Part shown: positions 1 to 9,300 of the stretch, piece after piece | How the letters are laid out: each line of letters opens with the position of its first letter | Position numbering within the stretch: the stretch's first letter is position 1 | NCBI RefSeq assembly: GCF_022984075.1 | Contig: NZ_JALAAD010000001.1 | Location: 62,001 to 126,000 of the forward strand | Direction of reading: 5' to 3' | DNA length: 64,000 nt | From: Synechococcus sp. C9 | GTDB lineage: Bacteria > Cyanobacteriota > Cyanobacteriia > Gloeomargaritales > Gloeomargaritaceae | Notes under the pieces: model-generated | The model's database searches: none | The model's input: only the letters and a program-made list of their open reading frames with translations | Told to the model about the DNA's origin: nothing | Position numbers and translations under genes: made by a program

Positions 1-566
1 AACAGGGGATCAGCGACCTGGAATTTTTCCAACAACGGATTGATAGCACGGTTTTGGACACGGCACAGAATATCATCCAACAACCCTTTGCCCGGTTGAG
101 CTATACGGAAGCGATTGAGCAATTACAAAAATCAGGAAAATCTTTTGAGTATCCGGTAAAATGGGGGATGGATTTACAATCAGAACATGAGCGATATTTG
201 GCGGAAGAATTGTACAAAAAACCGGTGATTGTGTATAACTATCCGATGGAAATCAAAGCCTTTTATATGCGGTTGAATGAGGATGAAAAAACCGTTGCCG
301 CTATGGATGTTTTGGTTCCCAGGGTTGGGGAATTGATTGGGGGTTCCCAACGGGAAGAACGCTACGATGTATTATTAAAACGGTTAGAAAATCAGGGTTT
401 AGACCCCCAGACCTATTGGTGGTATTTGGATTTACGCCGTTATGGTACGGTGCCCCATGCGGGCTTTGGTTTGGGGTTTGAGCGGTTGATTCAATTTATG
501 ACGGGGATGGGTAATATTCGGGATGTGATTCCCTTCCCTCGCACGCCGGATGGGATTGATTTTTAG
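1..566 (+). CDS. asnS: Asparagine-tRNA ligase, C-terminal part
   Basis: The gene enters from the left edge; codons are in phase from base 3, so the start lies outside the window. The product charges tRNA-Asn with asparagine in the cytosol. The fragment carries the class II synthetase core: an acidic stretch with [16 protein letters not shown] that matches the AsnRS/AspRS active-site region, a dimer-side [12 protein letters not shown] segment, and the motif 3 sequence [13 protein letters not shown] that binds ATP. It ends [11 protein letters not shown], the usual AsnRS C-terminus, so this end is intact. It converges with mrp, leaving only 11 bases between the two stops. Assignment to AsnRS rather than AspRS rests on the C-terminal PFPR motif and the lack of an AspRS insertion. 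Confidence 0.95.
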   Translation, partial: QGISDLEFFQQRIDSTVLDTAQNIIQQPFARLSYTEAIEQLQKSGKSFEYPVKWGMDLQSEHERYLAEELYKKPVIVYNYPMEIKAFYMRLNEDEKTVAAMDVLVPRVGELIGGSQREERYDVLLKRLENQGLDPQTYWWYLDLRRYGTVPHAGFGLGFERLIQFMTGMGNIRDVIPFPRTPDGIDF

Positions 567-577
567 CAGGTTTTTAA

Positions 578-1654
578 TTAATCCGTGGTCAAGGCTAAAA
601 CGGACACTCGCGCCGCCACCCGCCCCGCCAGTTCCCGCAGAGCCACCGCTGAGGCTAATTCCGGTTGGGCAACCACCACTGGCATTCCCGCATCCCCCCC
701 CGTGCGTACCGGCAGTTCCAGGGGAATTTGCCCCAACAGGGGTACCCCCAAACTTTGTGCCAACTGGGTGCCGCCGCCTTCCCCAAAAATGGCATAGCGT
801 CGCTCCGGGGCATCGGGCGGGATAAAGTAGCTCATGTTTTCCACCACCCCCAGGATGGGTACCCCCAACTGGCGGAACATTTCCAACCCCCGGCGGGCAT
901 CGGCGACCGATACGGTTTGGGGTGTCGTGACAATGACTGCCCCCGCCATCGGCACCGCCTGCGCCAAGGTCAACTGGGCATCCCCGGTACCGGGGGGTAA
1001 ATCCACCAGCAAGTAATCCAATTCCCCCCACTGCACCTGGTAAAGGAATTGGCGAATCACCCCGTTGAGCATCGGTCCCCGCCAAATGATGGGTTGCGCC
1101 GGAGTGACCAAAAAAGCCATAGACACCAGCTTGACCCCATGATTTTCCGCCGGGGTGAGTACCTCCCCCTGGGGACTGTCCGCCACCACCAGCCGCTGTT
1201 GACTGACGCCCAACATGAGCGGGTCATTGGGACCATAAATATCCGCATCCAATAACCCCACCCTCGCCCCGGTTTGCGCCAAGGCTACCGCCACATTCAC
1301 CGCCACAGTGCTTTTGCCGACCCCGCCCTTACCGCTGGCAATCGCCACGATATTCCGTACCCCCGGTACCCCCTGGCGCTGGGGAAGGGACTTTTGCTGG
1401 GGGGTTTCCGCCGTCGTGACAATTTCCACCTGCTTGATCCCCGGCAAGCTCAAGACTGCCTGACGACAGTCATCCTCGATCAATTGGCGCAGGGGACACG
1501 CTGGGGTGGTCAAAACCAGATTAAACGACACCCGCCCCGCCTGTATCTGCACCTGGCGGATCATATTCAGTTCCACCAAACTCCGGCGCAGTTCCGGGTC
1601 TTGCACCGGGCGCAACACATCCAACACCTGCTGGGGGGTGACCGTCTGGCTCAT
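578..1654 (-). CDS. mrp: Mrp/ApbC family iron-sulfur carrier ATPase
   Basis: A 358-residue P-loop ATPase of the Mrp/NBP35 family, thought to carry Fe-S clusters to apoproteins in the cytosol. Residues 8-80 form a DUF59/MIP18 domain. Residues 107-116 hold the deviant Walker A, SGKGGVGKST, followed by the DADIYGPN switch region. The family's CxxC cluster motif after ENMSY is missing: here the sequence reads ENMSYFIPPDAPERR, as I recall for other cyanobacterial Mrp proteins. I chose the ATG at 1654 over upstream in-frame codons because MSQTVTPQQVLDVL is the family start and a GAGAGAAC stretch precedes it. The HEAT-repeat gene lies just upstream on the same strand, so the two may be co-transcribed. 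Confidence 0.93.
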   Translation of the reverse strand: MSQTVTPQQVLDVLRPVQDPELRRSLVELNMIRQVQIQAGRVSFNLVLTTPACPLRQLIEDDCRQAVLSLPGIKQVEIVTTAETPQQKSLPQRQGVPGVRNIVAIASGKGGVGKSTVAVNVAVALAQTGARVGLLDADIYGPNDPLMLGVSQQRLVVADSPQGEVLTPAENHGVKLVSMAFLVTPAQPIIWRGPMLNGVIRQFLYQVQWGELDYLLVDLPPGTGDAQLTLAQAVPMAGAVIVTTPQTVSVADARRGLEMFRQLGVPILGVVENMSYFIPPDAPERRYAIFGEGGGTQLAQSLGVPLLGQIPLELPVRTGGDAGMPVVVAQPELASAVALRELAGRVAARVSVLALTTD

Positions 1655-1691
1655 AAAGTTCTCTCGTTCTCTCTCCATTGGGCATGGTAAC

Positions 1692-2330
1692 TCACTTATC
1701 CCGTCGGTGCAGGCTAAATTGGGCACGGGCTTGTACCACCGGGTCACTATCCTGGGTGAAATGTTGCAGCAGGGCATCCAAACGAGGGCGCAAAGGTGCA
1801 GGTACATTCCCCGATTGCCACCACAATTCCACAGCCACAATCACCGCATACCGAATCCCCCAGTCCCCATCCCGGCTCACTGCCTCTAGGGTCTGTAGCA
1901 CCTGGGTTTGCGCCGCCTCCGGTTGGGGGAGACTATCCCAAACCATGCTCCCCAATCCCCGCAAAGCCGCCCGCCGTACACTGGGGGCAAAATCCGCACG
2001 GGCCGCCTCCTCCAGCACATCCAACGCCCGGGGGTCGCCAATCTGCGCCAAAACCCGTATGGCATAGGCTCGTGCCCCGTAGTTGTACCCATCCAACCGT
2101 TGCAGCAGCTCCGGCACCGCCCGCCGTCCCGCCCGCAGTAACCCCCCCATCGCCACCTGCGCCACCCTGGGGTTGTTGTACCCCAAGACCCCGATCAGCA
2201 GGGGAATCACCTCCGGTTGGTCGCCGTATGCGCTCAACCCCTGCACCGCCGCCAACAGTTCCCCCGGTTCAGCCGCCCGGTTCAGCCGTTGTTTTAACTG
2301 TTCTAGGGATTCTGGTTCGGGAACATCCAT
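1692..2330 (-). CDS. HEAT-repeat protein, CpcF/IaiH-like
   Basis: This 212-residue protein is built of five or six HEAT/PBS-lyase repeats. The most diagnostic segment is residues 81-127, with GYNYGARAYAIRVLAQIGDP followed by DFAPSVRRAALRGLG, the signature of phycobilin lyase subunits CpcE/CpcF and relatives (NblB, IaiH). The length fits CpcF (about 205-215 residues), which with CpcE attaches phycocyanobilin to the phycocyanin alpha subunit. No cpcE or phycocyanin genes are visible nearby. An IaiH-like role in Fe-S assembly is an alternative, and its position directly upstream of mrp on the same strand is compatible with that. Family membership is firm; the exact role is inference. Confidence 0.72.
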   Translation of the reverse strand: MDVPEPESLEQLKQRLNRAAEPGELLAAVQGLSAYGDQPEVIPLLIGVLGYNNPRVAQVAMGGLLRAGRRAVPELLQRLDGYNYGARAYAIRVLAQIGDPRALDVLEEAARADFAPSVRRAALRGLGSMVWDSLPQPEAAQTQVLQTLEAVSRDGDWGIRYAVIVAVELWWQSGNVPAPLRPRLDALLQHFTQDSDPVVQARAQFSLHRRDK

Positions 2331-2430
2331 CGCTGATTGTGCGGTGTCATGGGTATTTTTAGGGATAACCAGGGACTAGATTCTCCCCCAGCCAGGGATG
2401 GTTTAAGATCAGCCGTGGGGGTTCGGGAAA

Positions 2431-3675
2431 ATGCAGATGCCAGTGGGAACAACTAATATCTCTATCTTGATTGTGGATGATGACCCCATCACCCTGAATT
2501 TGTTACAAAAATATCTTAGCGGGCAGGGGTATCATGTCCGTACCTGTACCGACCCGGAAACTGCCCTGACCGTCCTCGGGGAACAGGTTTGGGACATGGT
2601 GCTTCTGGACTGGCTACTGCCCAGCATGACCGGCTTACAACTGTTGCAACGCCTGCGCCAAACCTACCCACCGGGGGTACTACCAGTGATGATGATTACC
2701 GCCCGGGAGGACACGGGGGATATGGTCACGGCACTCCAGGCAGGGGCGAACGACTACATCACCAAACCCTTGAATTTGCCAGTCGTGGTGGCACGCATCC
2801 AAGCCCAACTCGCCACCGTGCGGAGTCTTGTCCCTCGCACTGCTGACCTGTTGGGGGGGCGTTACCAGTTGCAAGAGGTCCTGGGGGAAGGGGGGTTTGG
2901 GCGCACCTATCTTGCCCAGGATTGGCACCGTCCAGGCGCACCCTTGTGTGTGGTGAAAAAACTACTCTCCATTCCGGCGCACGAACCGGAAAAACTCCTG
3001 CGGGCGAGGCACCTGTTTCAACGGGAAGCGCAGGCATTGGAAACCCTGGGGCACCACAAACATATCCCCCGGTTATTGGCTTATTTTGAGCAGGACGGGG
3101 AATTTTATTTAGTGGAAGAATTTATCCCAGGTCCCTCCCTCAAGGAACAATTTGCCAATGGTCAACCCTGGCGACCGAAAGAGGTATTTAGCTTGCTCAA
3201 ACATCTGTTGAAAACCCTCAAATTTATCCACCGTCATCTGGTCATTCATCGGGATATTAAACCGGATAATATTATTTTTTCCCCAGTCAGAAAAGACTAT
3301 ATTTTGATTGATTTTGGAGCCGTGCGGGAAGTTCTCCCCCAGGCAGACCCTTTGGTCGCCACCCTCTCCATTGGCACCCGTGGCTATGCGCCCCTGGAAC
3401 AGTTGATGGGTTATCCCGAATTTAGTAGCGACCTCTACGCCCTGGGCATGGTGGCACTGCAAGCCCTGACCGGCTTACCCCCGACGGAACTGCCCTGGGA
3501 TCACAACACGGGGGAATTGGATTGTAGCACTTGGCTGACCCCCCAAACCACCCATCTCTTGTCCATCCTCACCGGCATGACCCGTTATTACCCCCAAGAC
3601 CGCTATCCCTCGGCGGCGGCAGTGTTGAAGGATTTACAAAAACTAGAGCCAGTCATCCTCAGTTTAATAGAGTAG
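2431..3675 (+). CDS. Response-regulator receiver fused to Ser/Thr protein kinase
   Basis: A 414-residue fusion. Residues 10-128 are a CheY-like receiver with acidic pair DDD (16-18), phosphoacceptor D60 and K112. A short linker leads to a Hanks-type kinase from about residue 145: glycine loop GEGGFGRTY (152-160), lysine near 176, catalytic HRDIKPDN (273-280), DFG (294-296) and an activation-segment GTRGYAPLEQ typical of cyanobacterial Spk kinases. All key catalytic residues are present, so kinase activity is plausible. The layout suggests a two-component phosphorelay acting directly on a Ser/Thr kinase. No partner histidine kinase is adjacent. There is no membrane segment, so it should be cytosolic. 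The ATG follows TCGGGAAA; the ribosome site is not strong. Confidence 0.92.
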   Translation: MQMPVGTTNISILIVDDDPITLNLLQKYLSGQGYHVRTCTDPETALTVLGEQVWDMVLLDWLLPSMTGLQLLQRLRQTYPPGVLPVMMITAREDTGDMVTALQAGANDYITKPLNLPVVVARIQAQLATVRSLVPRTADLLGGRYQLQEVLGEGGFGRTYLAQDWHRPGAPLCVVKKLLSIPAHEPEKLLRARHLFQREAQALETLGHHKHIPRLLAYFEQDGEFYLVEEFIPGPSLKEQFANGQPWRPKEVFSLLKHLLKTLKFIHRHLVIHRDIKPDNIIFSPVRKDYILIDFGAVREVLPQADPLVATLSIGTRGYAPLEQLMGYPEFSSDLYALGMVALQALTGLPPTELPWDHNTGELDCSTWLTPQTTHLLSILTGMTRYYPQDRYPSAAAVLKDLQKLEPVILSLIE

Positions 3676-3719
3676 GGCATCCCCATCCAGCGGGTCAGGA
3701 TTCATAGTAAATTGCCGAT

Positions 3720-4574
3720 TCAGGACGCAGTTTGGGGGGTCGCCGTCGCCTGGTTCACCCACAGCCGCACCCGTTGCGCCACCAGTTCCGGGTACTCCAA
3801 CATGGCAAAATGACCGCAATTGGGCAATTCCCAGACAATCTCCTCCCCAGCGCGAAACCGGGGATGGAAACTCGCCAAATGCCGCACATACAAACAGGGC
3901 ATGATCTCATCCCGTTGCCCCCCCACCAGGTACAAAGGTTGGGACAAATTACTGACAATTTGCGGCAAACGATGCACTTCTGCCTCCGTGGTCGAGGTGA
4001 GCAAGGTGCCCTGAGCCGCCTGGGGACAAGCATTCAGCCAATCCTGCAAGCGTTGTTTGCCCCACTTTATCTCCAAGGGCTTGACCACACTACTGCGGGC
4101 AAAGAGCCAACTCCAAAAGGGCAAAAATTGTAACCACCGGGGACGCAACCGCACCAACTGCACTCCCACCTGGCGAAATCGGTCAAATTCTGGCTGGAGA
4201 TAAATGCCCCCGCCCGCATTCACCCCAATCACCCCCGCCACCCGATCCGGCAATTGCGCCGCCGCCAGCAGCGCCAAACTCCCCCCCAAGGAATGCCCCA
4301 CCAACCAACAGTGATTGATCCCCAAATGGGTTAATAATTCTGCCAAATCTTCCACATAGCTATCCAGGGTAAATTCAGCCGTTTTAATGGTGGGTTGGGA
4401 TGCACCAAAGCCCCGTAAATCATAACTTAAACAAGTAAAATCAGTTTTTAATAAATCAATCAAGGGTTGCCAATAATGACGGCTCAAAAGCCAGCCGTGT
4501 AGAAATACCAAAACCGTACCCTCACCCACTAAATCATACTGATGAGGCACGCCTCGAATGCTAATAATTGGCAT
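3720..4574 (-). CDS. Alpha/beta hydrolase
   Basis: A 284-residue alpha/beta-hydrolase-fold enzyme. The oxyanion HGW is at residues 26-28, the nucleophile elbow GHSLGG has Ser95, and the C-terminal catalytic histidine lies in NCGHFAMLEYP. A helical cap (about 140-200, rich in Arg/Trp/Phe) separates the core halves. Substrate unknown; haloperoxidase/esterase-like members are usual. I prefer the ATG at 4574 to the in-frame TTG at 4592 because the fold begins immediately (MPIISIRGVPHQYD). It converges with the receiver-kinase gene and is not obviously in an operon. Confidence 0.85.
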   Translation of the reverse strand: MPIISIRGVPHQYDLVGEGTVLVFLHGWLLSRHYWQPLIDLLKTDFTCLSYDLRGFGASQPTIKTAEFTLDSYVEDLAELLTHLGINHCWLVGHSLGGSLALLAAAQLPDRVAGVIGVNAGGGIYLQPEFDRFRQVGVQLVRLRPRWLQFLPFWSWLFARSSVVKPLEIKWGKQRLQDWLNACPQAAQGTLLTSTTEAEVHRLPQIVSNLSQPLYLVGGQRDEIMPCLYVRHLASFHPRFRAGEEIVWELPNCGHFAMLEYPELVAQRVRLWVNQATATPQTAS

Positions 4575-4619
4575 GGGAACAGGATTTACCAAATTACATT
4601 TAGGACAGCTCTGTTTATT

Positions 4620-4682
4620 CAGAACCAGAGACGAAGGCTCAACCCCTGCAATCTCCTATTCAATGAATAGAGGTGCCCTTTA
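4620..4682. repeat. Degenerate copy of the TTAA-ended repeat family
   Basis: The stretch contains AGAACCAGAGACGAAGG, CCCCTGC and AATAGAGGTGCCCTTTA, three landmarks in the same order as the better-preserved copies at 16.8, 31.3 and 57.3 kb. The rest of the 267-base gap between the hydrolase and rpsN shows no gene; it includes a 14-base perfect palindrome at 4798-4811. Confidence 0.5.
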
Positions 4683-4841
4683 GTATCATGATCCAGTTTA
4701 TCCCATAGCAATCGCTTTCAATACTACTGGTGGCGAAACGATTAAGCGAACAAAGATTTAGAAAAACTAAATTTTGAAATTGTGCGCCTGGGATCGCCTA
4801 TCAATTGATAGATGTACTAACAAAGCTATTGTCCCTAAATC

Positions 4842-5144
4842 CTACCAACTGGACTTGGTAATCCCAGGGAGCAAGCCCTGATGCGCCATTTCCCGCAGGG
4901 CATTCCGGCACAGACCAAAATCCCGGAAATAGCCCCGGGGACGACCGGTTGCCCAACAGCGATTCCGCAGACGGTTGGGGGCACTGTTGCGGGGCAGGCG
5001 TTGCAGTTGGCGGTGCAGTTCTAGCCGCTCTTCCCAGGTTTCCGCTACGGTAAACTCAAATTTGAGTTGTTCCCGCCGCTCCCGGTACTTATCTACCAGC
5101 TTTTGCCGCCGCTTTTCCCGCTCGACCATGCTTTTTTTTGCCAT
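4842..5144 (-). CDS. rpsN: 30S ribosomal protein S14
   Basis: A 100-residue S14 protein of the long, zinc-free type: [17 protein letters not shown] at the start, and the conserved [20 protein letters not shown] segment near residues 62-80 that contacts 16S rRNA in the small-subunit head. Full length for the family. It is a lone gene here, away from the ribosomal spc operon, as is common in cyanobacteria and plastids. It is divergent from sipA with about 120 bases between the starts. Confidence 0.97.
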   Translation of the reverse strand: MAKKSMVEREKRRQKLVDKYRERREQLKFEFTVAETWEERLELHRQLQRLPRNSAPNRLRNRCWATGRPRGYFRDFGLCRNALREMAHQGLLPGITKSSW

Positions 5145-5267
5145 AACCCCGCCGTTATTATCAAAATCACATTTTTCAATCTTATATAAACTAATTGCTT
5201 ACCGTCAAGAGTCTGAGTGAGGCGGAAATGGTTGTACCCTAGATTAGAGAGTGGAACGACCTGATTC

Positions 5268-5486
5268 ATGGCGACGTTTCGGACTGGTCAACGGGTGCGG
5301 ATTGTGCGTTTGCCTGCCTATGTGAAAACGGCGGAACCCATGCCCATGTTGCGTCCACCCAGCGTGATTGCCTTGGGGGAGGAGGGGGTGATTTTGGCGT
5401 ACAACCCCGGTGGGGATTGGAGTGTGCGGTGTCAGCGGGGTGCCTTTTTGCTGGGAGAAGCCTATCTGGAGGCGGTGGAACCATGA
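5268..5486 (+). CDS. sipA: SipA, NblS-interacting regulatory protein (DUF3148)
   Basis: A 72-residue protein matching the SipA/DUF3148 family: TGQRVRIV, the PAYVKTAEPMPMLRPPSVI core, LGEEGVI, GGDWSVRCQRGAFLLGEAYLEAVE. SipA is an SH3-like-fold protein that binds the NblS (Hik33) histidine kinase and modulates its signalling to RpaB and high-light genes. It opens a four-gene unit: its stop overlaps the DUF3288 start by four bases. An hli gene, a typical NblS-RpaB target, lies in the same window at 62 kb. The start ATG gives a full-length family member. Confidence 0.88.
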   Translation: MATFRTGQRVRIVRLPAYVKTAEPMPMLRPPSVIALGEEGVILAYNPGGDWSVRCQRGAFLLGEAYLEAVEP

Positions 5487-5767
5487 ATGCGGGGAAAGAC
5501 CAAAGCCATCCGCTTTACCATACGGATCGGCAGGTGGTGGATCAATTGCTAATCAGCGAACCCAGCGACCACGCCCTCGCCGAGTGGGCACGCCTGCAAA
5601 TTCGTTACCAACATTTCCCCGGTGCCCGGGACATTCAGCGGGATTTGACCGCCACTTTGACTCGGTGGGGACTCTCTCAGGAGGAGGTATTTCAACGTAC
5701 CCGTGCCATTCACCGCCAGGGCAAGGTCTATCGCAGTCGCGTCGTCAGCCAAGAGGACTGGAATTAG
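5483..5767 (+). CDS. DUF3288 family protein
   Basis: A 94-residue protein of the cyanobacterial DUF3288 family: KDQSHPLYHTDRQVVDQLL near the N-terminus, then NLAELARL-like AEWARLQIRYQHFPGARDIQRD and a C-terminal EDWN. Function unknown. The ATG at 5483 overlaps the sipA stop, and cbiT begins five bases after its stop, so it is very probably translationally coupled within the sipA unit. The start is chosen by that overlap and by family length; an upstream extension in this frame runs through sipA and is not real. Confidence 0.85.
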   Translation: MNAGKDQSHPLYHTDRQVVDQLLISEPSDHALAEWARLQIRYQHFPGARDIQRDLTATLTRWGLSQEEVFQRTRAIHRQGKVYRSRVVSQEDWN

Positions 5768-5772
5768 GTCCT

Positions 5773-6363
5773 ATGACGTGGGCTTACGTTACCGCCGGGA
5801 TTCCTGATGATGCCTTCGAGCGACTTCCAGGGATTCCCATGAGCAAACGGGAGTCCCGTGTCCTGATTTTGTCCCAACTTTGTCTGAAAAAAAACTCGAT
5901 TCTCTGGGACATTGGGGCGGGTACAGGTACGGTGGCGGTGGAGTCAGCATTATTTTGTACAGAAGGTCAAGTCATTGCCATCGAGCGGGATGAGGAGGTG
6001 GTGGGCTTAATTCAGCGCAATGGCGAGCGATTTGCGGTCAAGAATATGTCCATTATTGCCGGTCATGCGCCGGACTGTTTGCCAGGGATTATGCCCCGTC
6101 CGGATCGGATTTTTTTGGAGGGGGGGCGACCGGTGGAGGTGGTACTGCGAGCCGCTTGGGATTGCCTGCAGGATGGGGGTCGGTTGGTGACGGCGACCAA
6201 TAGTTTGGAAAATTTTTATGGAATGATCCAAACCTTGGGGGCACTGCAAGCCCGCAAAATTGAGGTGATTCAATCGGCGGTCAATCGGTTAGAAACCCGT
6301 GGGATGCAACAGGTTTTGGTGGCACTTGACCCGATTTTTATCCTCAGTGGTGAAAAACCATGA
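5773..6363 (+). CDS. cbiT: Precorrin-6Y/cobalt-precorrin-6B C15-methyltransferase (decarboxylating), CbiT
   Basis: A 196-residue class I SAM methyltransferase. Motif I is DIGAGTGTVAVE at residues 46-57, preceded by the MSKRESRVLIL segment typical of CbiT/CobL C-terminal domains. CbiT methylates C15 and decarboxylates the acetate at C12 in anaerobic cobalamin synthesis. CbiE is not adjacent, so the bifunctional CobL arrangement is split here. The ATG at 5773 directly follows the DUF3288 stop. Its own stop overlaps the next gene's ATG by four bases. A further cobalamin gene (cbiG-cobJ) lies at 35 kb. Confidence 0.9.
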   Translation: MTWAYVTAGIPDDAFERLPGIPMSKRESRVLILSQLCLKKNSILWDIGAGTGTVAVESALFCTEGQVIAIERDEEVVGLIQRNGERFAVKNMSIIAGHAPDCLPGIMPRPDRIFLEGGRPVEVVLRAAWDCLQDGGRLVTATNSLENFYGMIQTLGALQARKIEVIQSAVNRLETRGMQQVLVALDPIFILSGEKP

Positions 6364-9300
6364 ATGGGCGGGATAAAATTCAGGCTCTACTTACAAAAAT
6401 CAGCCGTCTGCAATACCCGGAACGATACGAGTTAAACACCTGGCAAATCGCCCCTGAAGACCAACCAGGTAATTTGCAAGATATAACAATACCCACAGCT
6501 TGGGGCGGCTATGATCAAACCATTTGGTGGTATAAAAAAGTAACTTTGCCACAAACCTGGACGAATCAAAAAATCGCACTCCGTATGGATATACCGGAAG
6601 GTTTAGTATTCATCAATAATCGAGCATATCATGGAATTGATATAAATCATCCAGAAATTATTTTACCTACAGAGATTTTCCCGGAATTTACCATCCAAAT
6701 TCAAGCCTATAGCGGGCGCAAACAGGAGCCAAATTTATGCCAGTTTAGCGAATTGGTCAGAGTCTGTCCAGAAGCTGAAAAAATTTATACCTGGTTAGAA
6801 CATTTACTTACCATGAGTGATGAGCATACCTGGGTGGAAAAGGGGTTAGAAAATTTAGCCAATTGTAACCCTGAGAAGGAATTAAATCTCTCGGAATTAA
6901 GTGCCCAATTATGCCATAATTTACGCATCAATTCAGGACCAGAACCTACACCACAAATTTATTTAATAGGACATTCGCATATTGATATTGTTTGGTTGTG
7001 GACGCTCAAAGAAACCCGCCGTAAACTCGCTCGCACCTTCACAACTGCACTGCATCTGATCCAGGAGTTCCCTGATTTTAGTTTCATGCAAGGGCAAGTC
7101 CAACTCTATGTTTATCTTAAACAAGATTATCCTGAACTTTATCAACACATTCAAACCCAAGTAAGATTAAAAAAATGGCACATTGAAGGAGCCGTATGGG
7201 TTGAACCAGATGGTAATTTAATCAATGGGGAATCTTGGGTCAGACAACTTGTTTATGGTAAAAGATTTTTTCAGCAGGAATTTAATACCAATTGCCAAAT
7301 TCTTTGGTTGCCCGATACCTTTGGCTATCAGGGTAATTTACCTCAAATACTACAACAAGCGGGAGTAAATTACTTTTTTACAACCAAACTGAATTGGAAT
7401 GATACGGGTGAATTTCCCTTGGATTCTTTTTGGTGGGAAGGTATTGACGGTACGCAAGTGTTAGCCCATCAACCGCCCGTAGGACTAGAAGGGTTATTGA
7501 GTATCAAAGATTTGGATAAAATGGGTCGTCAATATCAACAAAAAAGTGTAGCACCGGTGGTTTTACAAACCTTTGGCTATGGGGATGGCGGTGGCGGTGT
7601 CACTCGTAAACATCTGCAAATTTATGAATTAACTCAACCATTAAATCTACCATTTCCCCACCATATTTCTCACCCAATCGAATTTTTTCAGGCATTAGAG
7701 CAATATGGGGAGCATTTGCCAATTTGGCGGGGAGAACTATACTTAGAAAAACATCGGGGTACTTATACTACTCATAGTCGAACTAAGCAACTCCACCGGC
7801 AAGCTGAACGGGAGTTATATATCACTGAATTACTGGCAACATTAAGCTGGTTGCGTGGTGAACCATATCCTCGTGAATTGCTGGAAGATACTTGGAAATT
7901 GCTACTCCTGCAACAGTTCCATGATATTTTGCCTGGTACATTTATCCCAGATGCCTATCCCCAAATTCTTCGGGATTTTGAGCGGATTTTTGAGCAGTTA
8001 TCATTGATTCGTGAAGAGGTTTGGAAGCACTTAAAAATTCACCCATCCCAACCCAATACATGGACAGTTTTTAATCCCATTCATGCCCAGGAAAATGTTT
8101 ATGTGATTTTAACCTTACCGGAATCGGATTTAGAACCTATCGTCAATCAAATTTTATTGAAGATCGATGGTCAAGCAATTCCCCATCAACTATTACATGA
8201 ATCGAGTCCAATTCCCAGTTTATATTCAAAGGGTAATCAAGCTAGAAATATACTATGTTGCCTACCTAGATTAGAGGCGTTTAGCTTTGCAGAAATTAAA
8301 CTTGAAGTTACCCATCAATTAGCCATTAATCATGGGGAATTACAAGTACAACTGAATAAGCTAGAAAATAATTCCCTAAAATTAGTTTTAGATTCCCAAG
8401 GTAATTTGACTGAACTATGGGATAAACGTTTAGAAAAAAATCTTTTATCTCCAGAGCAAACAGGTGGGGAACTAAAGATATTTCTTGACCGACCAAAACA
8501 ATGGGAAGCCTGGGATATAGATGCGAATTACGCTACCTATCCATCCCCGGATATAAAATTAGTTTCTACCCAAATTATTGAACAAGGTATATTACGCTGT
8601 GGCATTGAGTTTAGTTACACAGTTCAGAATGACATAGGTTTATCATGCCAGATTAGCAAATCCATTTATTTATATCACGATTCCCCATTTGTAGAATTTT
8701 TTATTGATGTGGATTTAACGAATAACCAATACGCTCCATTTATCATGAAAATTTTATTTCCCTTAGCATTAAACTGCGAACAAGCCAGGTTTGATATTCC
8801 CTTTGGACTGATTCAACGTTCGACCAGTAACCCCGTTCAATTTGAAGTTCCCGCACTCAGTTGGGCAGATTTATCTATCAATGACTGGGGGGTGAGTTTA
8901 CTAAGTCGTGATAAATATGGGTTTAACGTTACTTCTAATACGCTGGGGTTAACCTTACTGCGAGTCGCCCATTATCCTCATCCCATTGAGCCTTGGCATT
9001 TAACTGATACCGAGATTACTGATGTGGGCATTCATCAATTTTGTTTCCGTTTGTACCCTCATCCTGGTGGTATTAATACTGCTCAAACGATACATAAAGC
9101 TCAAGAATTTCTCTATCCGCCCCTAGTCTTTCCAGGTAGTTTACAGCAAAGCATTCCCCAAATCATTCGCTTTAATGCCCCTAATCTAGTAGTTGGTTGT
9201 GTGAAAAAAGCGATGGATTGTGATGGTATGATTATCCGTATTTATGAAGCGTATGGGGAGGCAGTTCGTGCAGAAATTCAACCCCAATTCCGTGTACGAG

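Noticed and set aside
5410-5772. Upstream extension of cbiT
   Set aside because: The frame is open through DUF3288 but has no family similarity; cbiT begins at the ATG after the DUF3288 stop.
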